NCBI GenBank assembly: GCA_030549495.1
Contig: JAUIRK010000612.1
Coordinates: 124,001 to 188,000 of the forward strand
Source: Nectonema munidae
Lineage: Eukaryota > Nematomorpha > Nectonematoida > Nectonematidae
DNA length: 64,000 nucleotides
Reading direction: 5' to 3'
The notes below the pieces were generated by a model that was not told the origin of the DNA, made no database searches, and saw only the letters and a program-made list of their open reading frames with translations. The position numbers and the translations under genes are program-made. Of this stretch, positions 11,600-23,049 are shown one piece after another (position 1 is the stretch's first letter; the number at the start of each line of letters is the position of its first letter).

Positions 11600-12325
11600 A
11601 ACAACAATTTCCAAGAAGTGGATAAAAAATTGATGGTGGCAGAATTTTAGATTTCAGTTTTGAGGTAATTGAGCATATAAACTGTGTTGAAGCAATAAAT
11701 AGAGTTTATGTAGATGGAACTTTGAAAAAGTCATCAGCTTTTTCCAGAAAATTTTTACAGTTCATACAATTTTTCTATGGAATTCAGGTGGCAATATTTT
11801 ATGCATCATCATTACTAGATAAAAAGAAACAAACCTACAGGTAAAGTTTTTGTATGATATACCATTTTAGTTGAATTTTCTTGTTTGAAGCAAAGGAAAG
11901 GATTACCATCAAAAAATTGCATGTGGAGCTTTTGAACAAGCAATTACCATCGATAAACATGTAATTATATTCTACATTTTATTTAATTTCAAATTTGATG
12001 TATCGAAATAGCTCTAATAAGTGTTGTTATTTTCATTTCTACCAATCAATATACAGAAATCTTTCTCAAATTCGGTATAGTGGGAAGCATAAAATGGACA
12101 GGAATTTCAGAAAGTGTATACAGTTGATCGTGACACTCGCATTTTTACCCCAAAGTCAGGTACATTGAAAAGCTTATTTTTCTCTTATTTCAGAAGGTTG
12201 AAAGATGCTATGGATAGTTTCGCTAATAATAATAATAATGCAACAGGTTTTTTTCTTGATTTTGAAAATACGTGGCTTAATAACTATAGAGTAATTCAAA
12301 GGTGGGTAAAAGACTTATAACGTCG
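11600..12325 (+). pseudogene. Mutator-like (MULE) transposase fragment, copy 1
   Basis: The translation at about 11636-11840 reads ILDFSFEVIEHI, then VYVDGTLKKSSAFSRKFLQF, then SLLDKKKQTY. This is the first catalytic block of animal MULE transposases (canonical DGTFK..P.LF.QL..IHG and LLPDK...TY). After apparent introns, 12019-12160 gives GCYFHFYQSIYRNL and VTLAFLPQSQ, matching the GC.FH..Q..R..  block and the conserved FLP. The segment from 12193 on (LKDAMDSF, then FENTWLNNY) aligns with copy 2 at 16.1 kb. The order and phase suggest a gene with short introns that has since decayed. The FLYWCH domain is not found here, so the 5' part is missing. Confidence 0.7.
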
Positions 12326-12518
12326 TACTACCAATCAAAACTCTTAAGTGTCGAATATTCTTTTGTACTTTAATCATTTCAACTTTTAAATTGAACTCGA
12401 GTCTTCCTGCAGAGCATCTGAATCGAAGAAAAAGATTTTTGAGATGAATGAAATTAAAGGGGTTGATTCTTTATTTCAATATGGAAATGCAAAAAAGAAA
12501 AAGGCCTGAGAACAAAAA

Positions 12519-12740
12519 ATGATAGACGCTATTTGCGATGATTATTCTAGGAATGAAGATTTATACGCTTTTCTATCCCGTTTAAGCGTTTTCATATGTG
12601 AGCCAGGATTTGTAGAAAACAATAGACAAAGTTTCCCATTTTTGGAAAATGACTTTATACATGTTCATAACGTAATGCTGCGCGGAAGGACTTGCATTAT
12701 AAAGGGTGTTGATGAAAGCGCTGCTTACAGATCCTTATAA
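12519..12740 (+). CDS. Small unrecognised open frame downstream of the MULE fragment
   Basis: A 73-codon frame has a more mixed amino-acid composition than the chance frames around it (DAICDDYSRNEDLYAF near its start, FICEPGFVENNR in the middle). I do not recognise the family. It could be a further exon or passenger fragment of the MULE copy or unrelated. No start context or partner exons could be fixed. Confidence 0.2.
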   Translation: MIDAICDDYSRNEDLYAFLSRLSVFICEPGFVENNRQSFPFLENDFIHVHNVMLRGRTCIIKGVDESAAYRSL

Positions 12741-13242
12741 CAATCGGTATACGACGCTAAACTTCGTTAAAGTGGCAGTTTCTGTCGTATGATAGTAGTT
12801 TTGCTGATAGAATCATTCCCAGCAGTAAAATACTTTGGTGTATTCTTATAACGCTAAGAAAAACAAAATGGTTCATTTCCTCACGGCTATGCATTGCAAG
12901 TTTCATTTTGAGAATATCAAAATCTCAAAAAGAAACCTCAAGTACCTTTATTTTATAATTCGTTTGGGTGAAAAATTGTGTGAAGCTCAAAGTTCAAAAA
13001 TAAATAATAATTTTACCGCGAAATTCAGAAAAAATTGAATAGCCTCCAAATAAGGATTTAAAACTCATGAGAAGTGTGTAATTGCAAGTTATTTGTATGC
13101 GGGTCTTGTTCTCATAGCATTGCTAAATTTTGCTTCAAATAAAGTTTTATATTGACACAATAAAATAAAAAATTAAATATTAGGGTTAAATAACTAACCA
13201 ATCAAACAACACAGTATCGAACAAAATATCAAGGCCATTTTC

Positions 13243-13410
13243 GGGTCTTTTCGTTTAAAAGGCAGCATCAAGTAATCACCATTTGGTCTGCCTTTTATAA
13301 TTATGTCCTGGTTGCTATAACATTAATAACTTAATAAATAAATATAATTAACTATAATAGGCAGACGAAATGGTGATTACTTGATGTGGCCGTCTAAACG
13401 AAAAGACCCC
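13243..13410. mobile_element. 168-bp MITE with long terminal inverted repeats
   Basis: The left arm (13243-13298, starting gggtcttttcgtttaaaagg) and the right arm (13358-13410, ending taaacgaaaagacccc) are inverted copies over about 52 bp with few mismatches; both contain atcaagtaatcaccattt or its complement. The flanks share attttc, suggesting a short target duplication. No coding capacity is present. The family is not assigned. Confidence 0.75.
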
Positions 13411-13712
13411 AATTTTCTTTAACAGTTGAATTTAAAAAATGTCGGCTTCTAGAATCTTCTTAAAATAAAAAAAAGTTCGCCATTTTTCCTTAATAAATAA
13501 GTGAACAAAAGGTATAATATATGAGGTACAGCTGAATTTAAATAGATTAATCTCTGGCTCTAGTTCTGGAGCTACAGTAAATCTAGGTTGTAGCTCAGCT
13601 ACAGATGCGATTGCATAAATAGCCAATTTTAGTATAGTTGCTTGCTATAATAAAAGATCAATCTAAGCGCTGTTACGCCAAATCATTATTTTTGTTTGAT
13701 AAAAATATTAAA

Positions 13713-13915
13713 ATATAACTAGAAATTGTAAGTTCTCTTGTATTTTGATCATCATCACTAAGTGTACACTATGTGAAAGACCGGTTTCTATACTATACTA
13801 TACGGATAATTATCATAAAAGCTAAGTGTTGACGGCTAGCTGGTTGATGCTCACCAAAGTTTGAACACCAAAGTGGAACTGATGAGGCTTCAATACTTAC
13901 AATTTCTAGTTATAT
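13713..13915. mobile_element. 203-bp MITE with 21-bp perfect inverted ends
   Basis: Positions 13713-13733 and 13895-13915 are perfect inverted copies (left arm begins atataactagaaattgtaa). TA dinucleotides occur at both outer edges, so a Tc1/mariner-type TA target is possible. The interior (13734-13894) shows no open frame of note. Confidence 0.65.
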
Positions 13916-14550
13916 CTAATAAGCTTGTATGCACAAGTATAATAAGTATAATATTAAAATAGTTAGAAAGAATTTGTTTTGAGACTCGGGTTGAATAGCA
14001 CCGTCCAAGAAAGTCAGGGATACAAAGCCAAATGTTTCAAAAGTTTTTCAAAAAGAAATCAACATGGAAAAGTTGAAATCGTTCGAAAAAGTTGACTCTA
14101 CATTGTGATAAAATTTTAAAGTGTTGTTATGAGTTAGAAAGCTGACACAAAACATATTTCTTTTGTCGGTGATGTACTTTGAAAACTGAAGATTACTTTT
14201 TATAAAGCAAGGATGAATAAATTCAATAGCAAAATTATTACAAGTCGTCAATTGAGATTGAAAAAGCATTGAAAATTGTTGTTATTAAAAATTCAATATC
14301 ATGCTTGAATTCAAAAGTTTTTAAAATGGGTGGGAGTCGAAGTTATCAAATTATTTAATAGCTAGGGCCCCGGCTCCAACTACAATGTCAAGAAAAGTCA
14401 TTAAGTGTTTACATATGTCTTCATCACTACGTGATGTTGACATTACATCAATTTGCCCTGCTACACTGCTACTACTCTTTTGCAAATCTCTTCATATCTT
14501 TGTAGATTTTGTTATCACCACTGACCACTTTGAAACATTCACATATCATT

Positions 14551-16580
14551 ATGGAATACAATGGATTTAAATACTATCTAAATAAAGAAAGCTCCCTAAC
14601 TTATCATTATTATTGCACCAAAAGAAAATGCCCTGGTAAGGTTAAAATTAGATTTTAAATAAAACCTTAATGTGAATTTTTTTGTTTTATTTTTCAACAT
14701 GGTAATTACTTATACTGTAGATCTTTTTGGAATAAATGATAAAAAATTTTGAGATAACTTCATCTTACATTTTTAGCAATAATATAGAAAGTGAATTATA
14801 GTTTTATTTAAAAATTTTCAATAATTTACAATAGAAATTCGATCAAAATTATACAATCTTATGTATTATTTTTAACTTTTGAACGTTAAAGAATTCATAT
14901 ATAAAAACAGAAGGCATTTGTTTATGGATTTTGTTTCAATCTTAATCCTATGCTTTAAATTTAGCATTGTAAAGAGTTCATATAAAAACAGGAGGCATTT
15001 GTTTATGGATTTTATTTATCAAGACTAATAAATAACTTTTTTAAATTTTATTGTCAAGTTTTTGCCTTTACATGTTGAATAACTGATATAAAGAAACGGG
15101 AGGCATTTGCTTATCATTTATATTTATCAAAACTAATATATAACTCTGTTTCCATACTTCAACTTTAAAATGTTAAGTTTTTTTACTTTTGCATGTTGAA
15201 GAATTGATTTAAAGAAACTGAGGGAATTTATTTTTATATTATTATTATTATTATTATCAAAACTAATAGATGATTGTGTTTTAATTAGTCAATTTTTTAA
15301 AAGTAGTTTTTGTTGACATAATCTTAATTTCAGCTCAATTTTTTACTTAAACAGGAAAGATATTGGTGAAAAAAAGTGACAATTCTTTCTTAAAAGACGT
15401 ATGTCATAATCATGAAGTTCAAAGTGAAGCACTCTTGAAATTCAATAAATGTATTAAAGATGAAGCTTTAAATACTCTAAAGACAAGTCAAATATGTCAG
15501 TATGATTCAAATTTGTTTTTACTTTCATGTTTTTTAATGTTTTTTTGTATATTTTTGCAGGTACAATTTGTCTCTTCTTAGCGCAGAAGAAAGAAAAGAA
15601 ATCGGTAAAAAGAGAAGCATATTAAGAAAAAAAGAATGTCTCCTCCTCAAGACATATTTTTTTCTATACCTGAAAAGTATACACGTGCCAACAATTCCTT
15701 ATTCTTAATAATTTATAATGATTACATTTTTAGCAGGATATTTGAAAGTTTAAAAGCACTAATTGATGAAACCAAAATCGAGTTCATTACTGGTGATTTT
15801 GAAAAGAGTATTCTTGCTTCATCAAAAAGAGTAACTTTCAGTTCATATTTAACTCGTACAGCAATTAACATACTTTTTGTTTTTTAGAAGTGCTAAATAT
15901 AAAGGCTGTTATTTCCACTTTTGCCAGTCAGTATACAGAAAATTAGTATCTTTAGGACATGGGCAAAAGTATTCAAAAAGCACTACTTTTAGATTTGGTA
16001 TTAGAATACTTCTTGCAATTGCTTTCTTGCCTATCTCTGAGGTATTTTAAATATTTCATTGGGTTTCCTTATAGTCAAAACTTTTTTTAGATACATTCAG
16101 CTTTCCATAAAATCAAGAGAACTTTGAGGCCTCTAGAAATAGAAGGTTTCTTCGACTATTTTGAGAGCACGTGGATAAATGGATATGATTTGGAATGTCT
16201 GCAACAAAATTTACAGAACAAATAATCATTGTGAAGGCTTTCACAATTCGTAAAACTTTTAAAATTTATATCCCCCGTATAATTTTGTTTGTTTAATATT
16301 ATTTTTAGAATGAAATCCTCTCTTCCGTTTGAAAATACCACTGTATGGGAAGTTTTAGATTACTTCATAAAATGTGAGGAAAAGTTTTACAAAGACATGG
16401 CTGAAATTGAAGAAGTTGACTCAATGTATGCTTGGAATGGTGGAAATGAAAAAAAGAAGAGAGAGAAAGAAGAAAGCATTAGAAATATATATATATAGAT
16501 TATCAAAACAACAGAAATCTTTATTTATTTATTTCCTGAATGGCGAAACACATATCCCAAGCAGCAAATGTAGAAACTAA
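14551..16580 (+). pseudogene. Mutator-like (MULE) transposase with FLYWCH zinc finger, copy 2, intron-bearing
   Basis: Exon one (about 14551-14635) encodes a FLYWCH-type finger start: EYNGFKYYL, YHYYC and KRKCPG. A GT-AG intron (14636-15354) joins in phase to ILVKKSDNSFLKDVCHNHEV (15355-15499), which completes the finger with its HNH. A 61-bp intron (15500-15560) leads to YNLSLLSAEERKEIGKKRS. The DFEKSILAS block lies near 15800. GCYFHFCQSVYRKL and AIAFLPISE follow at 15906-16041. A 49-bp intron (16042-16090) then joins in phase to IHSAFHKIKRTL. The last part (16310-16580) is charged and poorly conserved. The DGTF catalytic block present in copy 1 is missing and there is at least one frameshift near 15630, so this copy is dead. 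Confidence 0.72.
14875..15295. repeat. Four degenerate ~80-120-bp tandem units inside the MULE intron
   Basis: Units begin near 14881, 14965, 15071 and 15192. Each holds a gttgaagaattcat-like start, an aaaacaggaggcatttg-like core and, in the later units, atttatcaaaactaata. They differ at many positions, so the array is old. It accounts for most of the unusually long first intron of the MULE copy. Confidence 0.65.
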
Positions 16581-16857
16581 TAACGAAGATGACTACATAT
16601 TGGATTTTTCCCTTTTAAACAAAGATCCAAGATTTGATGTATCGTTTTTATTGTCATGAAATAAAGTTTGTTTTTTATAAAAATCAATTAAAGTTATCAA
16701 AGCATTGATTTATATATGACAGCTGAGCTCGTCTTAAAAAGAAACTTTTTATCTAAGTAATAATATAAAGTTTTTTACACATATACCCATTTTCAAGCAT
16801 GCGTAATTCAGCGGTGATATTCATTTTTTATAAAAATCAATCAAAACTGTCAAAAAA

Positions 16858-17604
16858 TTAGTAGTGGTATCCCAAACAGAAAGAATAGTGTGAGATCAGG
16901 CCATATGACCCCCGTTTTTGAATTGGACAATACCATGTACGTTTAAGGTGGACAATTATAGGAGAAAATAGAAAAACCAAGCAAGGAGGTAAAGAATTAG
17001 TAGTGGTAGTCAAACAGGCAACAATGAGTGTGAGATTTCTGGCTCATATGATACCCCCGCCTTTGAGTGGATAATACCTCATGTACTTGAGGGGGGACCT
17101 GAATTCCTGGAGAAAATAGAAAAACCAAGCAAGGAGATAAAGAATTAGTAGTGGTAGCCAAACAGGCAACAATGAGTGTGAGATTTCTGGCTCATATGAT
17201 ACCCCCGCCTTTGAGTGGATAATACCTCATGTACTTGAGGGGGGACCTGAATTCCTGGAGAAAATAGAAAAACAAAGCAAGGAGGTAAAGAATTAGTAGT
17301 GGTAGTCAAACAGGCAACAATGAGTGTGAGATTTCTGGCTCATATGATACCCCCGCCTTTGAGTGGATAATACCTCATGTACTTGAGGGGGGACCTGAAT
17401 TCCAGGAGAAAATAGAAAAACCAAGCAAGGAGGTAAAGAATTAGTAGTGGTAGTCAAACAGGCAACAATGAGTGTGAGATTTCTGGCTCATATGATACCC
17501 CCGCCTTTGAGTGGATAATACCTCATGTACTTGAGGGGGGACCTGAATTCCAGGAGAAAATAGAAAAACCAAGCAAGGAGCTAAAGAATTAGTAGTGGTA
17601 GCCA
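16858..17604. repeat. Tandem satellite, 148-bp period
   Basis: The start word ttagtagtggta recurs at 16858, 16997, 17145, 17293, 17441 and 17589. The first unit is 139 bp and clearly diverged. The next four are exactly 148 bp and almost identical, and a partial sixth begins at 17589. Each full unit contains the near-palindrome cctcatgtacttgagg followed by a short G run. The high identity of the inner units points to recent expansion or homogenisation, with the divergent unit at the array edge, as is usual for satellites. Confidence 0.95.
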
Positions 17605-17629
17605 AAGAAAAAAAAATTTTAATTCGCAA

Positions 17630-17700
17630 CCTCTAGGATGTCAAATTTAATATCCGCATCCGCGGATACAAAAAATTTCACATCCGATACATCTCTATTA
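17630..17700 (-). repeat. Dispersed repeat with nested ATCCGCGGAT words (copy 1)
   Basis: On the minus strand it reads tagagatgtatcggatgtg, then tatccgcggatgcggatatt, then aaatttgacatcc. The same series occurs at 47842-47930 (plus), and a weaker relative lies at 53080-53200. The agagatgt terminus and cggat words suggest a hAT-type non-autonomous element, but no paired end was found. Confidence 0.55.
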
Positions 17701-17999
17701 TATACCCATATGTGCACTCATTTTTCATACTGTCATATGTGTTACTGATAAACTATCAATAGTCGGTTTGTATTTCTGTGTAAAGTTTTTTAATATGAGA
17801 TGCTGAAATAAAGGATTATATCATTTCTTTTATATCACATTATTGTTTATCATTCGCTTTCTTTATTTCTTACATAAATATTGGCTTTTCTTATTGATTT
17901 TTTGATTCAATTATAATTATCATTAATTTTTTTAAGTTTTCACCATTGAAATTTTCTGAATGCGAAAGTAAGATACTTTACTTTAATTATGCCTCTAAT
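17701..17999. other. Non-coding AT-rich spacer
   Basis: Nothing recognisable between the dispersed repeat and the piggyBac fragment. Confidence 0.5.
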
Positions 18000-18870
18000 A
18001 GTGCTTATATACCGAGAAGACATGGCAGAAAAAAATTTCAAAGTTGTGTATATTTTATCATCACAACATAGAAATGTTCGAAGAATGGGAGAACATTCTA
18101 GGCCTGAAAGTTTACTTTGCTACAATAAATATAAGTCTGGGGTAGATGTTTCTAATTGAATGATCAAAAATTATAGATCATACAAGCCATGCTGAAGATG
18201 GCCTTTAGCAGCTTTCTGTAATTACTTGGACATCGTTTTTTTAAAACACATGGATTGTAGCCTGGTATAACTCACCCAACACTTTCCCCAACTCTAGACA
18301 AAGTAGTAGAAAGATTTTTATAAAAAAACTTTCTTTCCTCCTAGCTGAAGAAAGCATGAAAATAAGAGCAATGCTTGACCTTCCTTTGCAAATCAAAATT
18401 TTATTAACTTTTTACGGTTTCAAAGAAAGTTTCGACGAACAGTCAAGTTCAAAGAGAGGTGCTTGTTATATATGTGTGAATAAAAGAAATAAAACATCAA
18501 GAAATTACTCAAAGTGCATTCGTTTCAAAATTTCTTGTTCTACATGTGTATAAACACTATATTTTTTAAAAAACGTTTATCTAAAAGTTTTACTCTTTAG
18601 TTTTTGTAAATAAATTGAAACTATTTAAAAACTTTATTTTTTTTTGCAAAAATACTATATTTTTTCAAAAAAAATTAATGCCATCTACAGTTTTTTAATC
18701 TAATTTCAAAACAGTTATCATAAGTTTAAAAATAACAAAAAATTTCTTGGATTGAATGATTCATTGCTTTTAAAAATTTACGTTTAATTTATAGTCTTTG
18801 TCAATGAATTTTTTTTGTAAAATTGGATTAAAAATGTGTCGCGCAAAAAAATGCATGGAGTCCGTGGTGC
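18000..18870 (+). pseudogene. piggyBac transposase 3' fragment, family A (second copy)
   Basis: The translation contains NFKVVYILSSQHRN, SRPESLLCYNKYKSGVDVSN, YRSYKPC..RWPLAAFCNYLDI and, at the end, GACYICVNKRNKTS with a Cys-rich tail. These align with the better preserved copy at 24.5-25.06 kb. The GVD of the third catalytic aspartate is visible. Several stops and shifts break it. The 3' non-coding end resembles the other copy too: taatgccatctaca and gtccgtggtgcgaggatgg against gtccgtaaagcgagggttaa. The 5' half and 5' terminus are missing. Confidence 0.75.
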
Positions 18871-19794
18871 GAGGATGGACTTTTCAAACAATTTCACTTT
18901 CAATGGGAGAGATAGGCATTACAAAAAAAATTTCCAATAAAACAGGATTTTTGTTTTACCAGGTTTTAGAAAAATGTTACCATTTTTTCCAAAATATAAT
19001 AGCATGGATAAAATATATGAAAATTAGATGCAACAGCAAACCCAAATGTTTTACTATTTTCAGAATTAGGGGATCAATGATCCATATGTTTCGAGCGTAT
19101 ACCAATGATCCCTTCAAGCAAAGCAAGAAAGGATTACTGTATCGGCTAGTCTACATTAATTGACACATATATTTTACTGTTTTTTCTTCTTGTCACTTTC
19201 ATATCAGGGTAAGAGGCTTATAGCCTTTTGGTAATCTTAAAAAAAGAAGCCTCTTATTCTTAAAGGATCGTGATAACGTAGATTCATAAAATCTTAAGAA
19301 GGTTCAAATATATTAAGATAAAAGAAAGCTTACTTTTCAAATTTATCCACCATATTTTCTAAATCTTCAACGCTATAATCAAGAATACATTTCTAAAAAA
19401 TTATTTATTTATATGTTTTATCTGCATTTTATATGGTGTGATGAGCAAAAACACACAGAAAAGATACAACTATGCTAAATTACTCTAAAAATGATATATT
19501 GTTAATAAAATGATTTTCTTCTTTCACTTTTGTTTTATCAAAGGTCAACGCGATTTTTCTGGCGAAAGATTTTTTAGCTGATTCTAACCAAATTTTAGTC
19601 GTAGAATTCAAATATGAATTCAGTTTTTTGCCATCACATAAGCTTTTTGAGATTTTCAAAAAATTTGCTTATGTTATATATATATATATAGAAAAGAATT
19701 GTATTTAATTTATTTAAATAAAGTCAAATGTAAATTTATTTACAAGTGAAAAAATTATCATGACAAAAAATTAACCAACAATGCAAAATGACCA
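18871..19794. other. Non-coding stretch with a TA microsatellite
   Basis: An open frame overlapping the piggyBac end (18798-19163) has no family signature and starts in element DNA, so I do not call it. A TA microsatellite lies at about 19676-19690. Confidence 0.5.
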
Positions 19795-21010
19795 TTATTT
19801 AAAGTGATTTTTCTTAGCTGATCTCTGATATACAACTTCTGGGTTGTCTCTCATTAAACTCCAACAATAATCTACCATCATGCTTGAGTCCCATCGGCCA
19901 TGATAATGTTCTTCAATCATTTTGATATCTTTATGAAAACGTTCCCTTTGTTCTTCACTAACATATCCAAGATTTTCTGGAAACTTGTCGAAATGGCTAT
20001 GCAAGTAATGAATCTTGATGCTCATTCTACATCCAAGAATATACATTTAATTAATAGAGATACATTTAATATTAGAAGATACATCCCTAAAGCTGACAAG
20101 TAGCTCTTCAACAATTTCTTTATAGTTTTCAGCTTTCTTGTTTCCCAGGAAATCTAGTACGACGTTACAAAACGCTTGCCTCTTCTTTAGTCATTGTTGC
20201 AAGGAAATGATGATCTTTCATCAACGTTCTAATTTGAGGTCCATCAAATATTCCGGCTTTTTTTTCTTCACTAAGTCCAGGAAATGCTGAACATATATAA
20301 CTAAAGCATTGCCCATTGTGATCAAGAGCTTTTACAAACTGTTTCATCACCCCACGTTTTATGCGTAGAGGAGGAAACACTTTTCTATTTCTGTCAAGTA
20401 GAGGTTTATTGATCACATTTTTATCTCCTGGTGTTAAACGCTGTTTAAGTGGCTCTACTGTCCCAGTAGCATAGAAAACAAGGATATTTTGTGTATTCTC
20501 TTTGCTGGCCAAGAAGAAAGTTAATCATTTTGAGATCAACACATATCAACCAACCATGAACTATGGATAAAAAGCTTCCAATCTTTTGAATCATATGCCG
20601 ATAGTCGCTTAGAGAGTAGTAGCCCGTTTACATCGGTACTATAAACATGCTGGTCATCTGAATGAAAGTGCATACACAGTTCTTTTACCCTGTTGCGATA
20701 AAACTAGACAGTTGTACCAGGTACTAGCATTCGTTTTTCTAGCAGTCTTGAAGCCGACAATTCAGCAGACTTTTTTGAAAGATATAGATCCCTAACCAGA
20801 TCATTTAACTCAGAATGGGTAAATAGAGATGGATTTTCCCGATCTGCATCATATGTTTCAAAAAAATATGTCAGTTCCTCTTCAAAAGAGGAAGTTGAAC
20901 TGAGATCTGTGTCGTAAATCTTTTGAAGTTTAATGAATTTAGGCACTGGTATTTCTTCACTGTGTGAAACTGGCCGAATGGCTGAAGGAATACTTGGGTA
21001 TTGCAAATGC
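19795..21010 (-). pseudogene. Remnant of an unnamed repeated invertebrate protein family
   Basis: Three minus-strand segments read N- to C-terminal at about 21006-20704, 20512-20165 and 20046-19795. Motifs seen include YPSIPSAIRPVSHSEEIPVP, FVKALDHNGQCFSYIC, FPGLSEEKKAGIFDGPQIR, MSIKIHYLHSHFDKFPENLG, and ERFHKDIKMIEEHYHGRWD followed by MMVDYCW. I recall near-identical phrases in many-copy, unnamed predicted proteins of several invertebrates, which points to a mobile or repeated gene family. I do not know its function or class. This copy is broken in a few places and lacks its middle. A Cys-containing upstream region (21010-21200, minus) may belong to it. Confidence 0.55.
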
Positions 21011-21657
21011 TGTTTGTATTAAAACCTTTTATGGCAAGGCATCCAAGTGATTAGTGGGTTGTCTCCAAACCACAGGCACACCAAACTTTTGTTTACCTTG
21101 GCTTCCTTGAGACCATGACCGTAAAGTTTTAGACAAGACTTGCACACTTTATGAGGAGCCTAACTTTTGTCTTGGCCTCCAAGTGGTACAAGAATAAAAG
21201 CAAGTAAAGTAATATGGAAAGTCTACTCACAAGCCAAGCAAGTCTTTTAACCCTTGCTTGACGGGTGAATTTAATAAATTTATTATTATTGCTAAATTTT
21301 CTGATAGTTAAGATAAAAACCTTCGAAATCTCAGATTTGTCGAACCAAATTCAAAAATATTTAACGCCATCTATCTATAAAAAAGTCTGCACTTTTCTAC
21401 TGACATTTGAAACCTTCATTCAATAATATTTTATGTATAATCGTGGAAAACTCTCATCCCATATAAGAAATAATGATAAGATTCATATAATATCATGATC
21501 AAAGAGTGGAGCATATTGATTATAAATTGTATGAACACAAGAAACCTGCTGGAAGAGTTTGATGCTTTCCACAACTGTTCTAAGTCTCATCACTCCATTG
21601 TTGTGAAATATTGCTCTATACGATATTTCCTTCAACTTTTGCATTTCATATCAAAAT

Positions 21658-21990
21658 ATGTCTTCTCATTCAAGTTCCAACTGCGAATCTTCTGTAGAGA
21701 GCTCTGAATTTTCTTCTTCTTATTCATATAGTTCAGAAAGCGAGTTAAATTTTGATGATGAGCTCATAGCCCCTGATCAAACTAAATATTTTTGGGAGCC
21801 GCCTTCCACTGATACAGGAAGAACAGAAATGATAAATATAAGAAATATTGCAAGGAGACCTTATGGACCTGTTGGTAGAGCAAGATCGATGAAAGATATT
21901 TTACCCCTATTCAAACTTTTTTTTTACATAAATATTGTCATCCATATTTTTTCCATGACAATGGCAAGAATGGATACAAATTTCAAGTAA
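21658..21990 (+). pseudogene. piggyBac family A transposase, N-terminal acidic region
   Basis: The frame opens with an ATG at 21658 and a Ser/Glu-rich stretch (SSVESSEFSSSYSYSS, then ELNFDDEL), typical of piggyBac N-termini, followed by a basic segment and SMKDILPLFKLFF, which resembles the start of the conserved DDE_Tnp_1_7 region. It then runs into a stop close to the MITE at 22012. The middle of the protein (first helices of the catalytic domain) is not found in the following 1.7 kb. Confidence 0.65.
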
Positions 21991-22011
21991 TTTAGACATT
22001 TATTTTAATAT

Positions 22012-22166
22012 GGGGTGTTTACAATTTACATCAACTTATTTTCGGCGAATTTTAACACCTCTCCCTTCTCATTGTCACGTTAAACTATTTTATCATCTGT
22101 TTGTGATTTATTAAATTTTTGACTCTTGCCTCACTGTCTTGATTGACGTAAATTGTGAACAACCCT
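22012..22166. mobile_element. 155-bp MITE inside the piggyBac
   Basis: The left end ggggtgtttacaatttacat and the right end (read inward, agggttgttcacaatttacg) are inverted copies over about 22 bp. The interior is non-coding. No clear target duplication was found, so the exact ends are uncertain by a few bases. Confidence 0.6.
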
Positions 22167-23039
22167 GAAGTTAACAATTAAGTTCTTTTGATAAGTTTTT
22201 CTTATTCAAAATCACAAAAGTTGATATATTTGATGATAATTTTTTTATTCAAGTCTTTTGAATTATAATCGTTTTTTAGGTTTATTCATTAGTATGGGTT
22301 TCTTAACACTCACATGTCCATTGATTTTTTAAAATACTAAAACGCGTACAATTGTTGGGTGCATCTTACCTGTCAATTCGTTTTTAGTAATATTTTTGAT
22401 TTGAGTGTACTCTTGAAGAGCTTTCTACTCTGTAAGTCATGGAACGTAATCATTGCTTTTGCGTTTTCTATGATTTGATAAAGTGTTTATCCTTCTGGTC
22501 TCATCTAAGAATTTTCATCAATGCATAGTATTCTTGAAAAGCTTGGGTTTTGTTCTTCGTATATCCTTTTGAACAATAACCGTATAAACCTCTCTGTAAA
22601 CTTTCATCAGAAGGATATATGAATGGCACCCATTGCATATTTAGCTTTTTTAGTTCGATACGAGGGTTCTCTATATCTAATTCGTTTAATTCCAAAACTT
22701 AAAAGTAAATTATTTTGTAAATCTTCTTAAAATTTTGAAAATCTTACTATATCAATTTATATAGTAGGTTATCTTATCTTAGTTAATAAGTCTAATTTTA
22801 TCATATAGTTGTTTATGATCAAATCAGTTTACTTCTAGGAAAAAATACTTTATAACACTAAGTCCGCTCTGCCTCATGATGCCAATGCTAAGTTTGAAAA
22901 CGGGACAAAAAGGACAATTTTCCTTTATTCAGAAAAGTTGAAATTTGATTAAAAAGTTTTATATTTATTTAAATTATCATGTTTGAATGATAGCCACATG
23001 AGTTCAAAATCTTTTAACAATATTTTTTGTATAAAAATC
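22167..23039. other. Unassigned part of the piggyBac interior
   Basis: This stretch should hold transposase coding sequence but shows none I can align. A 64-codon minus-strand frame (22501-22695, starts MELNELDIENPRIELKK) has no recognised family. It may mark another insertion. Confidence 0.4.
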
Positions 23040-23049
23040 AGGGTTTTGC

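Noticed and set aside
13880-13905. Hammerhead ribozyme core (ctgatgag)
   Set aside because: No matching stem II or GAAA partner follows at the required spacing; the same holds for ctgatgag near 54729.
16858-17604. CRISPR array
   Set aside because: The units are contiguous 148-bp tandem repeats with no unique spacers, in an animal genome.
18798-19163. A 121-codon open frame
   Set aside because: It begins in the 3' end of the piggyBac fragment, has no family signature and has chance-like composition.
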